DNA from: Selenomonadaceae bacterium
GTDB lineage: Bacteria > Bacillota > Negativicutes > Selenomonadales > Selenomonadaceae
NCBI GenBank assembly: GCA_017444245.1
Contig: JAFSXD010000034.1
Location: 1 to 49,453 of the forward strand
Length of the DNA stretch: 49,453 nt
Reading direction: 5' to 3'
Shown here piece after piece: positions 1-8,600 of this stretch. Position numbers and translations under genes: made by a program. The notes beneath the pieces were generated by a model. It was not told the origin of the DNA. It did no database searches and worked only from the letters and a program-made list of their open reading frames with translations. Numbering within the stretch: position 1 is the first letter of the stretch; each line of letters begins with the position of its first letter.

Positions 1-11
1 AGCTGGTAAAA

Positions 12-590
12 ATGTTGAATGATGCTCTGTTTTACAAGCCGTATGAAATTATCGGTGGTGAAAAAATTATGACGGCAATGGCGGCGATTAATCACAGCGG
101 GATAATAATGCGGCTGAGTGCGCGAATTTTTGATTACGTCGACGAAAAAAAATGTGGCTACGTTTTCACAGACAATGTTGACGTTCATTTACCGGACGGA
201 CATCTTTTCAGACCGGACTTGACGGTTATCACAATGGAAAATTCCAGTATTATAAATTGGAAGGGCGCGATTTACGGCGTCCCCGACATGGTTGTTGAAG
301 TCCTTTCTAAGTCGACGCGCAAAAATGATTTGACTACCAAGAAAGACGTTTACGAGTCAAACGGCGTCAAGGAATATTGGATTATAAATCTGTGGGATAA
401 AACCGTTGACGTTTACATTTTGAGCGAGGGAAAATTTTTTCTCAACGAATCCTATACGAAATATAGTGATGATGAATGGGAACTCCTTGACGACGAAGAA
501 AAAGCTGCCGTAAAACATGAAATTAAGGTTTCAATTTTTGATGACTTGTTCATTAAGGTTGATGACATTTTTGGTTGGATTATGGATTGA
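12..590 (+). CDS. Uma2-family (DUF820) putative endonuclease
   Basis: This 192-residue protein matches the Uma2/DUF820 family, which has a PD-(D/E)XK nuclease fold; cellular roles of the family are poorly known. The N-terminus reads YEIIGGEKI, like the usual family opening. The core has RPDLTVI near residue 69, PDMVVEVLS near 92, then a Lys-rich stretch and GVKEYWII near 119, which together form the nuclease-like signature. The length is normal. No convincing SD precedes the ATG at 12, and the frame is open to the left edge, so the true start may lie outside the window. Bases 1-8 match a unit of the AGCT array family found elsewhere here. Nuclease activity is inferred from fold only. Confidence 0.75.
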   Translation: MLNDALFYKPYEIIGGEKIMTAMAAINHSGIIMRLSARIFDYVDEKKCGYVFTDNVDVHLPDGHLFRPDLTVITMENSSIINWKGAIYGVPDMVVEVLSKSTRKNDLTTKKDVYESNGVKEYWIINLWDKTVDVYILSEGKFFLNESYTKYSDDEWELLDDEEKAAVKHEIKVSIFDDLFIKVDDIFGWIMD

Positions 591-603
591 GAGGAAAATT
601 TTA

Positions 604-1648
604 ATGGCGAATACAATTCCTAACGTTTCAGTGATTGTGCCGATGTACAACGCGGAAAAATATATCGGCGAACTTTTGGACAGCGTACTTGCGCAGACGC
701 TGAAAAATTTTGAAATAATAATCGTTGACGATGGATCGACGGATAAAAGTTGTGAAGTCGTCGAAAGTTACTTAAAAAAATTTGGCGGGCGGCTGAATCT
801 CGTTCATTCAAAAAAAAAATGCGGGGCATCCCGCTGAACCGCGCAACAGAGGACTTGCACTTTCGCGCGGAAAATATGTTTTCTTCATGGACGCCGACGA
901 CGCGCTTACTAAAACCGGTCTTGAGGAAATGTTCAATGCCGCAGAAAAATTTCAAGCCGACGTGATTTATTGCAAGTACAATTTCACTTCGGACGGCGTA
1001 GGAAAAAATTTTTTCAAAAAGTTGAAAGGCGGCGTTCCAAAAAACGACAAGCAAGCAGTGACGGTTACAGAAGACCTTGCTGTTAGGGCGGACGCGTGGA
1101 TTAGATTGCAATTCCGCGTTGAGCCTTGGCTAAAACTTGTTCGCCGTGATTTTCTCGTTGAAAGCGGCGTAAAATTTCTTCCCGTTTTTCAAGACGACAG
1201 CATTTGGACTTTGGAAGTTTTGTGCACCGCCAAAAAAGTTTTTGCCGTGCCGCTCTCTTGTTACATTTACAGATTGATTCCAGATTCATTTTCAAAAGTT
1301 CAGGCGAAAAGTCAAGCGGATATCGTGAAAAATATTCGCCGAAAAATGGAACGCACCATTCGCGCTTTGAAACACCTTGACGAATTTTTGGGCAAGATTG
1401 ATTTTTTTCAGGAGCACGCCAATCATCGCTACGCGCTCATCGCCAATTTCATGACGATAGACTTGAACTGGTTGCAGAATGAATGTTTTAATTTGCAGCC
1501 GCACATTGTTCAGGAAATTTGCCAAAAAGAATTTGCGCCGTATCTTGGCGAACATGGCGCGTTGATTTCGCATTTGTTTTCGCGATCCATTTTGTTGACG
1601 CGTGAATTGATTGTGGCGCAACAGAAAATTAGATCGCTAGATCACTAG
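604..1648 (+). pseudogene. GT2 family glycosyltransferase, frameshifted in a poly-A tract
   Basis: A family 2 glycosyltransferase is split over two frames. The first part (604-837) has the GT-A opening VSVIVPMYNAEKYI, then IIIVDDGSTD. It runs out of frame at a run of ten A residues (810-819). In the +1 frame the protein continues at once with NAGHPAEPRNRGLALSRG and YVFFMDADDA, the acceptor and DXD region, up to 1648. The two halves join seamlessly if one A is removed, so this is one gene with a one-base insertion. It may be a real inactivation, phase variation by slippage, or a sequencing error. The SD GAGGAAAA precedes the ATG at 604. The last codons (RSLDH and TAG stop) are written by a GATC array. 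The product probably adds a sugar to a surface glycan. Confidence 0.8.
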
Positions 1649-1672
1649 ATCGCTAGATCGCCAGATCGTCAG
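1630..1672. repeat. GATC-type tandem array, 8-bp period
   Basis: About five copies of an 8-bp unit TAGATCGC and close variants (TAGATCAC, CAGATCGT). The array encodes the last residues and stop of the preceding glycosyltransferase and fills the gap to the convergent gene. The same family recurs at 16687, 28557, 30787 and 45490. Confidence 0.85.
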
Positions 1673-1684
1673 TTAAAAATTTTT

Positions 1685-3031
1685 CTACTCATCAGCAAAA
1701 TCATCAGTCAAATTGAAAACGATTTCGGAAAAAAATTCTGTCGCGTATGAAAAATTTGTCGGGTCTTCGGGGTCTTTGCTTTGGGCGGAACACATGAAAA
1801 GCCAATCGTAAGGATTGCCGGAGAAAAGCGATTCGTAGCCGCACTCGTTCAGCTCACCGTTGATTTCGTCAAAATAAATTTCCGGCAACTCTTCAATTTC
1901 TTTAGCGTCAAGAAAATCCACGTCGCCCAACGCCACTTCGTACCAAAATTTGTAGAATTGAAACAAAATCAGCGTCTTGCGAATCGCGTCGTAGGATTTT
2001 GAAACGCTCGCTTTGTTTTCGTCCAGAACGTCCGACAAAATTTTTTTCGCGGGAAAATTATTTTTCAAAACGTACGGCACGTTAAATTCTCTGTTGATGC
2101 CGAACAAAATTCCGCCAAGAAAATTGTCCAAAACAAACTCCTTTGAAAAAATATTTCTGCCGGATATGGCATCGTAAATTTCGTCGGCTGAATATTTGCC
2201 GCCGATATTTTTTTCTGCGCGCGCACGATAACAAATGTACCGCAGGAGTAAACCGCAACGGTTTATTTCGTCTTCGCTGAAAGAAAATTCGCCCGGTATG
2301 TTTTTTTCAACAGTCCGCTTGAGTTTTTTGACGATATCCTTGCATTTTTTTTCGTCGCCGACAATTTTAATGAACAAATTTTGAATTTTCTCCAGTGCGG
2401 ATTTATTCCAAGCGGAGAAATTTTTTTTCTGCTCAATCAAAAATTTTTTCAGCTCGTCAACGGTTTCAATCGAATCAACTCGATTTTTTATGAGTCGCGT
2501 GTAAACGCCGCCGTCAAAATTATCCTGCGCGGGCGCGGCTTCAATTTCGGCAATGATTTTAATTGCGTCGTCATACGAAATATTTTTCAAGAAGGCGAAG
2601 TAGTAAACGACTTCCGCGACACTGTGACAGTTGAAAGTTCTGTCAAAGTAAACGTGATTGAAAAACCACGTGACTTGATCAAAATTAAGATTCAGCGCAA
2701 AACAAATCTCGTAGATTTTTTGACGACTTGCCGGCTCAATTTTCGGGCGACGTTTGCCGTCGAACCATGATAAAACAGTTTTGCGCGTGATGTTTGAATT
2801 TATCGTCTGCAGTTTTTCCATAAGAAAATCCGTTTTGTCGTAAACATTTGCAATATCGCCGCGAAAACCCGCCTTCTGCAACAATTCCGTCAAACCTTCA
2901 TCGAAGGGGCGGAAATTTTTTTTGTCGCGCAAAAAATCTGTGGCCGCTACGGTTGCGTCGCTCGAATTAAATTCAAAATTTTTCAGACTCTGTTCACTAA
3001 AAATAGTGTACTGACCTTTTTCCAATGTCAT
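1685..3031 (-). CDS. HTH-like protein of unknown function, divergent from the radical SAM cluster
   Basis: A 448-residue protein that I cannot assign to a named family. Around residues 75-130 a segment reads ITRKTVLSWFDGKRRP, then SRQKIYEICFALNL and FFNHVYFDRTFN. This resembles an XRE-like helix-turn-helix followed by a helical motif seen in uncharacterised Firmicute regulators. The rest is charged and helical, without membrane segments or a signal peptide. The ATG at 3031 follows GGGAG closely; an upstream in-frame TTG at 3076 has no SD. It is divergent from the viperin-like gene with 109 bp between starts, the usual place for a regulator of that cluster. That role is inference from position and the HTH-like segment. 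Confidence 0.55.
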   Translation of the reverse strand: MTLEKGQYTIFSEQSLKNFEFNSSDATVAATDFLRDKKNFRPFDEGLTELLQKAGFRGDIANVYDKTDFLMEKLQTINSNITRKTVLSWFDGKRRPKIEPASRQKIYEICFALNLNFDQVTWFFNHVYFDRTFNCHSVAEVVYYFAFLKNISYDDAIKIIAEIEAAPAQDNFDGGVYTRLIKNRVDSIETVDELKKFLIEQKKNFSAWNKSALEKIQNLFIKIVGDEKKCKDIVKKLKRTVEKNIPGEFSFSEDEINRCGLLLRYICYRARAEKNIGGKYSADEIYDAISGRNIFSKEFVLDNFLGGILFGINREFNVPYVLKNNFPAKKILSDVLDENKASVSKSYDAIRKTLILFQFYKFWYEVALGDVDFLDAKEIEELPEIYFDEINGELNECGYESLFSGNPYDWLFMCSAQSKDPEDPTNFSYATEFFSEIVFNLTDDFADE

Positions 3032-3140
3032 CACTCCCAAAAATTTAAACAGGAAATCACAATTACAAACCTGCAAAAAAATTTTTGTATCATAGGCTCA
3101 AGAAAATTCCACAGCAAAAGATTTTGAGGAGGCAAACGCT

Positions 3141-3974
3141 ATGAAGGGATTTAAAATCAATTTGCACATTACCGAAAAGTGCAACTACCACTGCGAATAT
3201 TGTTTCGCGCATTTTCAACGCAATGACGACTTGCCGCTTGAGAAATGGTTTAAAATCATTGACGACTTGAAGGCGGCGGGAAATATCTCGGCAATAAATT
3301 TTGCGGGCGGCGAACCTGTGCTTTACAAAAATTTTCCCGCGCTGGTTGAATACGCAAAAAGTTTGGACTTTCCCGTCTCAATCATTTCAAACGGCTCAAT
3401 TCTCATGAACGAAAAACTTATGCCGACGGAAATTTTCAAACACTTTGAAACGCTTGGAATTTCGGTTGACAGTTTCGACGAAACAATTTTGAGATCGCTC
3501 GGCTGCTGTGACAAAAAATCCAAAGTTTTGTCAAAAGAAAATCTCAAGCGGATTGTCGAACGCGCAAAATCGGTAAATCCTTCAATCAAAATCAAACTTA
3601 ACACCGTCGTTTCAAAACTCAATCTGAATGAACGGCTGACAAGTTTGGCGGACGAAATTGAAATTTCGCGCTGGAAATTTCTCAAGATGAAAGTTTTCAC
3701 GAACAAAAATTTTTCTAACAAATATTTAACCATAAGCGACGAAGAATTTCAAGATTTTGTTAAGAGAAATCCGCTGAAGGACGGCGTGGGCGTTGCCGAA
3801 TTCACTTTGACGCGTTCCTACATCATGATCGACAACGAAGGAAATTTGCTTGACGACTTCGGCGACAGCTACGAAATTGTCGGCAACGTTTTGGAAGAAA
3901 ATTTTTCTGAAGTGTTCAGCCGCTACCAATTCGACAAAGAACTTTATCAAAGTCGCTACGATTTGACGGCGTGA
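3141..3974 (+). CDS. Viperin-like radical SAM enzyme (putative SAM-dependent nucleotide dehydratase)
   Basis: This 277-residue protein has the radical SAM CX3CX2C motif (C14, C18, C21, in HITEKCNYHCEYCFAHF) and GGEP at 56-59. Beyond that it follows the viperin pattern in order: SIISNGS at 80-86, GISVDSFDE at 106-114, IKLNTVV at 151-157, RWKF at 177-180, ISDEEF at 198-203 and SYIMID at 226-231. Viperins turn CTP or other NTPs into 3'-deoxy-3',4'-didehydro chain terminators that block viral RNA synthesis. Prokaryotic members protect against phage. The IGR-like stretch after DSFDE and the C-terminal RGG-type segment are poorly kept, so the substrate could differ. The SD GAGGAGG precedes the ATG. 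It heads the cluster with a second radical SAM gene. Alternative: a peptide-modifying radical SAM enzyme. Confidence 0.7.
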   Translation: MKGFKINLHITEKCNYHCEYCFAHFQRNDDLPLEKWFKIIDDLKAAGNISAINFAGGEPVLYKNFPALVEYAKSLDFPVSIISNGSILMNEKLMPTEIFKHFETLGISVDSFDETILRSLGCCDKKSKVLSKENLKRIVERAKSVNPSIKIKLNTVVSKLNLNERLTSLADEIEISRWKFLKMKVFTNKNFSNKYLTISDEEFQDFVKRNPLKDGVGVAEFTLTRSYIMIDNEGNLLDDFGDSYEIVGNVLEENFSEVFSRYQFDKELYQSRYDLTA

Positions 3975-3994
3975 TTGAAAGAGGTGTTGAGAAT

Positions 3995-4945
3995 ATGAAA
4001 AAAACTTTTTATCAATATCTCAATGACGCGGCGTTCCCCACTGCGTTGCAATTTGAACTCACCGGCGCGTGCAACCTGAAATGCAAGCAGTGCTACAACG
4101 ACTCCGGCAGAAAAAAAACTTCCATGACGGCGGAACGCTGGAAAAATTTTTCAAAAAAAGTTTCAAACGATTTGTTCAGCGTCACTTTGAGCGGCGGCGA
4201 ACCGTTGATGTTGGGAGAAAATTTGTTTGAACTCATGGATATTTTTTCGGCAAGCGACACTTGGATTAACATAATTTCAAACGGATTTTTGATGAACAGG
4301 GAGGTTGCCAAACGACTTTCTGAATACGCGCTCGGTTGGGTGGAAATTTCAATCGACTCGCCGCACGAAGAATATCATGATTACCTGCGCGGAGTGAAGG
4401 GGAGTTGGCGCAAAGCAGTTTTAGCCGCGTCGTACTTGGCAAGCTACAATGTTCCCGTTTGCATTGGGACATGCGTCACGCCAAAAACTTTGTCGGACCT
4501 TGAAGAAATGGTGAAGTTGGCACGGGAGATTGGAGTAAGTACCTTGACGCTCACAAAAATTTTCGCATCGGGCAGAGCTTATTCCAACGCGGAGGAATTG
4601 ATACTTTCAGAAGAGGAAACAAAAAAATTTTTGGTTGAAGCGGCGCAACTTCGCGCAAAATTCAAAGATATTAAAATCAATTTTACAACTCAATCAATCG
4701 AAGACGCTTTGCAAAGTGACGCCGAAACAATCAATTATCAAATACCGATTATCAGACCGGATGCGAAAATGCGTCTGTCCTGTTTTGAACCAATAATCGT
4801 TGGCGACGTGCTCGAAGAGGATATTCAAACTCTTTGGGAGAGATATAAAAATCTTCGCGCAGTACTCAAAAATTCTCCGGAAAAAATTGGGGCGGCGGGC
4901 AGAAATTACGTAGACGAGGAGATTAGCTATGTCGAAGTATTATGA
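3995..4945 (+). CDS. Radical SAM enzyme, SPASM/twitch-like, putative peptide maturase
   Basis: A 316-residue radical SAM protein with C26, C30 and C33 in ACNLKCKQCYND and SGGEP at 66-70. The C-terminal part resembles the SPASM/twitch layout of peptide-modifying enzymes (IRPDAKMRLSCFEP, then GDVLEEDIQTLW), but only one Cys (C263) remains there. A full auxiliary cluster is therefore unlikely. The ATG at 3995 is preceded by AGAGGTG at good distance; an in-frame GTG at 3971 overlaps the previous stop and is less likely. The gene follows the viperin-like gene after 20 bp and overlaps the RRE-like gene by 17 bp, which implies translational coupling. With the RRE protein and small ORFs next door, a RiPP-modifying role is the natural inference; the reaction is unknown. 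Confidence 0.75.
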   Translation: MKKTFYQYLNDAAFPTALQFELTGACNLKCKQCYNDSGRKKTSMTAERWKNFSKKVSNDLFSVTLSGGEPLMLGENLFELMDIFSASDTWINIISNGFLMNREVAKRLSEYALGWVEISIDSPHEEYHDYLRGVKGSWRKAVLAASYLASYNVPVCIGTCVTPKTLSDLEEMVKLAREIGVSTLTLTKIFASGRAYSNAEELILSEEETKKFLVEAAQLRAKFKDIKINFTTQSIEDALQSDAETINYQIPIIRPDAKMRLSCFEPIIVGDVLEEDIQTLWERYKNLRAVLKNSPEKIGAAGRNYVDEEISYVEVL

Positions 4946-5225
4946 ACTCATCAAAGAGGCTAAGCCGAAGAACAGAGCCAAGAAAGTGCGTTTTGATTCG
5001 TCGCAACAAATTTACTTCGCGTCTTGCCGCAATTACATCGGCGTAGAAATTCTTGGGGTGGCGTCGGGCTTGCTCTTGACTCTTGCAGACGGGCAAAAAA
5101 CTTTGGCGGAAATTGCAAAGGAATTGTCCTCAACTCTCCACGTTGCCGAAAATTCCATTAAGGAGGTGATTGTTATAGAGGTTAGGAATTTGCAGAGAAA
5201 ACATCTTCTGTACTTGGAAGTTTAG
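4929..5225 (+). CDS. PqqD-like RiPP recognition element (RRE) protein
   Basis: A 98-residue protein with the layout of stand-alone PqqD/RRE proteins. A beta-rich N-terminal half is followed by GVEILGVASGLLLTLADGQK, then TLAEIAKELSS and a C-terminal helix ending in LQRKHLLYLEV. RRE proteins bind the leader of a precursor peptide and hand it to the modifying enzyme. The ATG lies inside the end of the radical SAM gene, after GAGGAG. The gene order radical SAM, RRE, small ORFs is typical of RiPP clusters. Sequence similarity in this family is weak, so the assignment rests on pattern plus context. Confidence 0.65.
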   Translation: MSKYYELIKEAKPKNRAKKVRFDSSQQIYFASCRNYIGVEILGVASGLLLTLADGQKTLAEIAKELSSTLHVAENSIKEVIVIEVRNLQRKHLLYLEV

Positions 5226-5241
5226 AAAGGAGGTTATTTCT

Positions 5242-5415
5242 TTGGAAATCGATATGGCGAAGATTGAGCAGTTTCACAAATACCTTGTCGAACACGTAGA
5301 CCCCAAGTACGCGGGCATCATCGATCCCGGCGGCATTGACAGTTTGAAAAGGGAAATCGCTAAATACCCCGAGCTCAAGAAGTTTTTCAAAATGGAAGAT
5401 TCTGAAAAGGAGTAA
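5242..5415 (+). CDS. 57-residue small protein, possible RiPP precursor or accessory peptide
   Basis: A small ORF with a near-perfect SD (AAAGGAGG at 5226-5233) 8 bases before a TTG start; an in-frame ATG at 5254 has no such signal. The product is charged and largely helical in appearance. It has a central YAGIIDPGG segment and a Lys/Glu-rich end, and no Cys. It starts 16 bp after the RRE gene stop and is followed 7 bp later by another tiny ORF. I recognise no family. It could be a precursor peptide, a leader-like partner or a small structural subunit. Confidence 0.6.
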   Translation: MEIDMAKIEQFHKYLVEHVDPKYAGIIDPGGIDSLKREIAKYPELKKFFKMEDSEKE

Positions 5416-5422
5416 TGTGAAC

Positions 5423-5572
5423 ATGGAAAACAAAAAAACGGAAAATATTTTTGAATCGGTCGTGCTTGAGTCCGACGAAAAAGATCAGGCAACGTTCGTG
5501 ATACTTCATCTGGTTGTTTTCGTTACGCCTGTCGCTGATGACGACGTTAAGGGCGGCGGGCTCAATCAATAA
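5423..5572 (+). CDS. 49-residue small peptide, best RiPP precursor candidate
   Basis: A small ORF with AAGGAG 10 bases upstream of its ATG. The N-terminal half is polar and acidic (a leader-like MENKKTENIF, then Glu/Asp-rich). The second half turns hydrophobic (FVILHLVVFVTPVADDD) and ends in KGGGLNQ. That polar leader plus distinct tail, last in a radical SAM/RRE operon, is the usual layout of a RiPP precursor. There is no Cys, so thioether formation is excluded; changes at Val, Thr, Pro or Asp would be possible. The GGG near the end leaves only three residues after it, so it is not a normal double-glycine leader site. No known precursor family is recognised. Confidence 0.6.
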   Translation: MENKKTENIFESVVLESDEKDQATFVILHLVVFVTPVADDDVKGGGLNQ

Positions 5573-5639
5573 AATCAAGCGTTGACGGCAAATTTTCTTA
5601 GAATGGTTTACTATTTCAGTAAGTGCGTATAAAATATTT

Positions 5640-5665
5640 GCGAGCTGAAATTTAGTAGCTCTCGC
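5640..5665 (+). promoter_or_regulatory. Hairpin just upstream of the kinase-NB-ARC gene SD
   Basis: GCGAGCT and AGCTCTCGC flank a 10-base loop and can pair with a small bulge. The hairpin ends where the very strong purine-rich SD (AGGGAGGGGG) of the next gene begins. It may be a leader structure or a weak terminator for the RiPP-like cluster; there is no U-run, so I favour a leader element. Confidence 0.3.
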
Positions 5666-5682
5666 AGGGAGGGGGCGGGAAA

Positions 5683-8600
5683 ATGTTTGACAACAGACAA
5701 GGTCTTTCAAAAAATTTTAAGCTTAACAGTGGCAAGGGAGAAATTCTCTTGACGGAAGAAATTGGGCGCGGCGCAAATTGTATCGTCTACCGCGCAGTTC
5801 AGGTTGACGGCATCGGCATTTCTCACAAGGTTTTGGTGAAGGAATGTTATCCCGCCTATCTTCTCTTGCACCGTGACGAAGAAAAAAATTTAATCGCCGG
5901 CACTTCGGACGAAGAAAAATTTCTCAAGGCGAAACGGCGTTTCAAAAATTCCTACGAAAAAAATTCTCTGATACGTGACACTTTGGGGCTGACAAATTCC
6001 ACAGTCAACGTTTCAGAATTTATTGAGCAGAACAATACTTTTTACGCCGTCATGAATTTTGACGAGGGCAGCGACTACAAAAATTATCGCGATTCAAACT
6101 TGAAAGAGTTGCTGGAACATGTAAAAAGTTTGGCGGTGATTATCGGCAAGTACCACAAAAATAATTTTCTGCACTTGGACATTAAGCCGGAAAATATGTT
6201 GGTGATTCCCGAAACGACGGAACATATTTTGCTTTTCGACTTCGACAGCATCGTTACGTTGGAGGAAATTAAAAATAATCCGAATTTAATTTTGTCGTAC
6301 TCGGACGGATTTTCTGCGCCTGAACAAATTCAAGGCAGGGCTGACAGAATCGGATTTCACACGGATATTTATTCAATCGGCGCAATTTTATTTTACAAAC
6401 TTTTCAATCGCAGGGCAACAAATGATGACGGGAAAATTTCTGCGCGCTACGATTTCACGCAGATGAATTTTTTTGACAAACGTTATCCGCCAAAACTTTT
6501 TAGGGAACTTGATTTATTTTTCCATAAGACGATCGCGACTTCAACTTTTGCGCGTCGAAAGGAAATGGAATGGATCGTAAAAATTTTAGATGAGCTGATT
6601 GAACTTGCGGATGTTGAGCGCGTTTTTCCCGTCGACAATTTTCAGTACAACTCCGCAAATTTTGTTGGCAGAGCCGAAGTTCTTAACGAAATTCACAACA
6701 TTTTGCAAACCAATCAGCTCGTTTTTCTTTCCGGCATCGGCGGCATCGGCAAAACGGAAATTGCGAAAAAATATGCCGCGATCAATCGCAACAACTTCGA
6801 CACAATTATTTTTTGCAAGTACGAAAGTTCAATCGTCGATCTCGTGACGAATCAAATTTCAATCAACGGCATTGAGCAAGAGCCGAACGAAACGGCGGAG
6901 AATTTTTTCCGCAGAAAAATTTCTATCCTGCGCGAAACTCTTACGCCAAACGATTTAATAATTTTGGATAATCTCGACAGCGACGGCGACGACGAATTAG
7001 AAAATTTACTTGCCTGTCCTTGCAAATTTGTCGTTACCACGCGGCTGGACTTCAGCGATTACAACTTCAAGCAAATTGAAATTCGGCAGATTGAAGACCC
7101 GGAGGAATTGTTCGCGCTTTTCAAAATTTATAACGGCAACGACTATGACGACGACGAATTGGACGCGATAAAAAAAATTTTTCGGCTGATTGAATCTCAC
7201 ACCATGACGGTTGAATTGACGGCAAAATATTTGCGCGAAACCGGCGAGAGTCCGCAGATTTTGTTGGAACGTTTTTTGGAAGTCGAAGGCATTACGAACG
7301 TCGACGACACGAAAGTTAAACAGCGCAAGGACAAACGCTTACGCTCAATCGCCGTGACGGATCATTTGCGGATTTTGTTCAACCTTTCAAACTTCGACGC
7401 GACGGAAATTGAAATTATGCGCAGTCTTTCACTTTTGGGCGGCGTACGAATCAATCAAAATTATTTTTGCGAAATGCTCCGCTTGGAAAATTCCGACGCA
7501 TTGGAATTTTTGATAAAGCGCGGCTGGATTGAAAGCGACGACGAAAAAATTTCACTCCACCAAATTATTTTGGATTTAACTTATTCGGATTTGAAACCGT
7601 CCGCCGAAAATTGCCCGCGCATTACCGACGGCATGATTGGCGAGCTCAAAAAAGAACGTGTGAACTGGACGAGCGAACAGGTAAAGAAACAGTTGGCGAA
7701 AATTTTTTTGCAACGTGTGACCGGAAAAAATTTGAAGTATGCCGAATTGTGCGTTTGTTACGGCAAGGAAGAATATTTGTCCGACGTTGAAAAAATTTGT
7801 CTGGCGAGCCATGAAATTTTTGCTTACGACGTTTTGCAGAGGTTTTATCGGCTGAAGGTAAAATTTTCCGCGCAGGTAAAGTTTCTTGAGAACGTTGAAC
7901 TTGAGGACGAATGCCGAAAAAATTTGCAGGCTGTGGAAAAATATTTTGACTTGGCAAAAAAATATTGTACGGCGTATTCGACGGATTCAAATTACTTGGC
8001 GGAAAATTTCAGCGCGTTGGCTTTCGAGACGGACGATGCAATTAACTCAGAAATGTACTACACGTTGGACAACAAGTGTTCTGCGGAACTGAACCGGCTG
8101 TACGAAAAAATTATTCAAGTTCTGGACGAGGCGGGAGAACATCTTCTCATGGCGGACAAAATTTCTGCCGAAGAAAAAATTTCCCTGCTTGAGCGACTCC
8201 GTGATTTTTATTCAGCCAATGACTACATGGCGATCTACCGTAGCGAAAATTTTTCCAATCCCTACAAGCGGCAGTTTTATCAGCAAAAAATTAATGCGCT
8301 GCGTCGTGGAGACGACGAGATTTATTCTCCGCATGACGACAGGGACGACGCGGTTTCTTCCTACGTTTCACAAACTCTTTCCTACGTTTCACAGATGTGC
8401 GAAGGCATTGTTGAACTTATGGAGAAATTGGGGACGGAACTTTCAGAAGAGGATAAAAAAGTTTTACTTGAAAAGCCGCCGTCGATATATGACGGGGAGA
8501 ATTTGACGGACGTCAGCTATTACGAATTGGCGCAGGATTGCGAATTTAAAGGCGACTTGGACACGGCGATTGAATTTTATCGGAAAGCTTACGAAGCAGG

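Noticed and set aside
12..590. Uma2 gene as a sign of an insertion sequence
   Set aside because: No inverted repeats or transposase are visible; Uma2 genes are often stand-alone.
620..1111. 163-codon minus-strand frame opposite the glycosyltransferase
   Set aside because: The + strand encodes ordered GT2 motifs across this stretch, so the reverse frame is a by-product.
5548..5572. GGG near the end of the 49-residue peptide as a double-glycine cleavage site
   Set aside because: Only three residues follow it, and no C39 peptidase or transporter gene is nearby.
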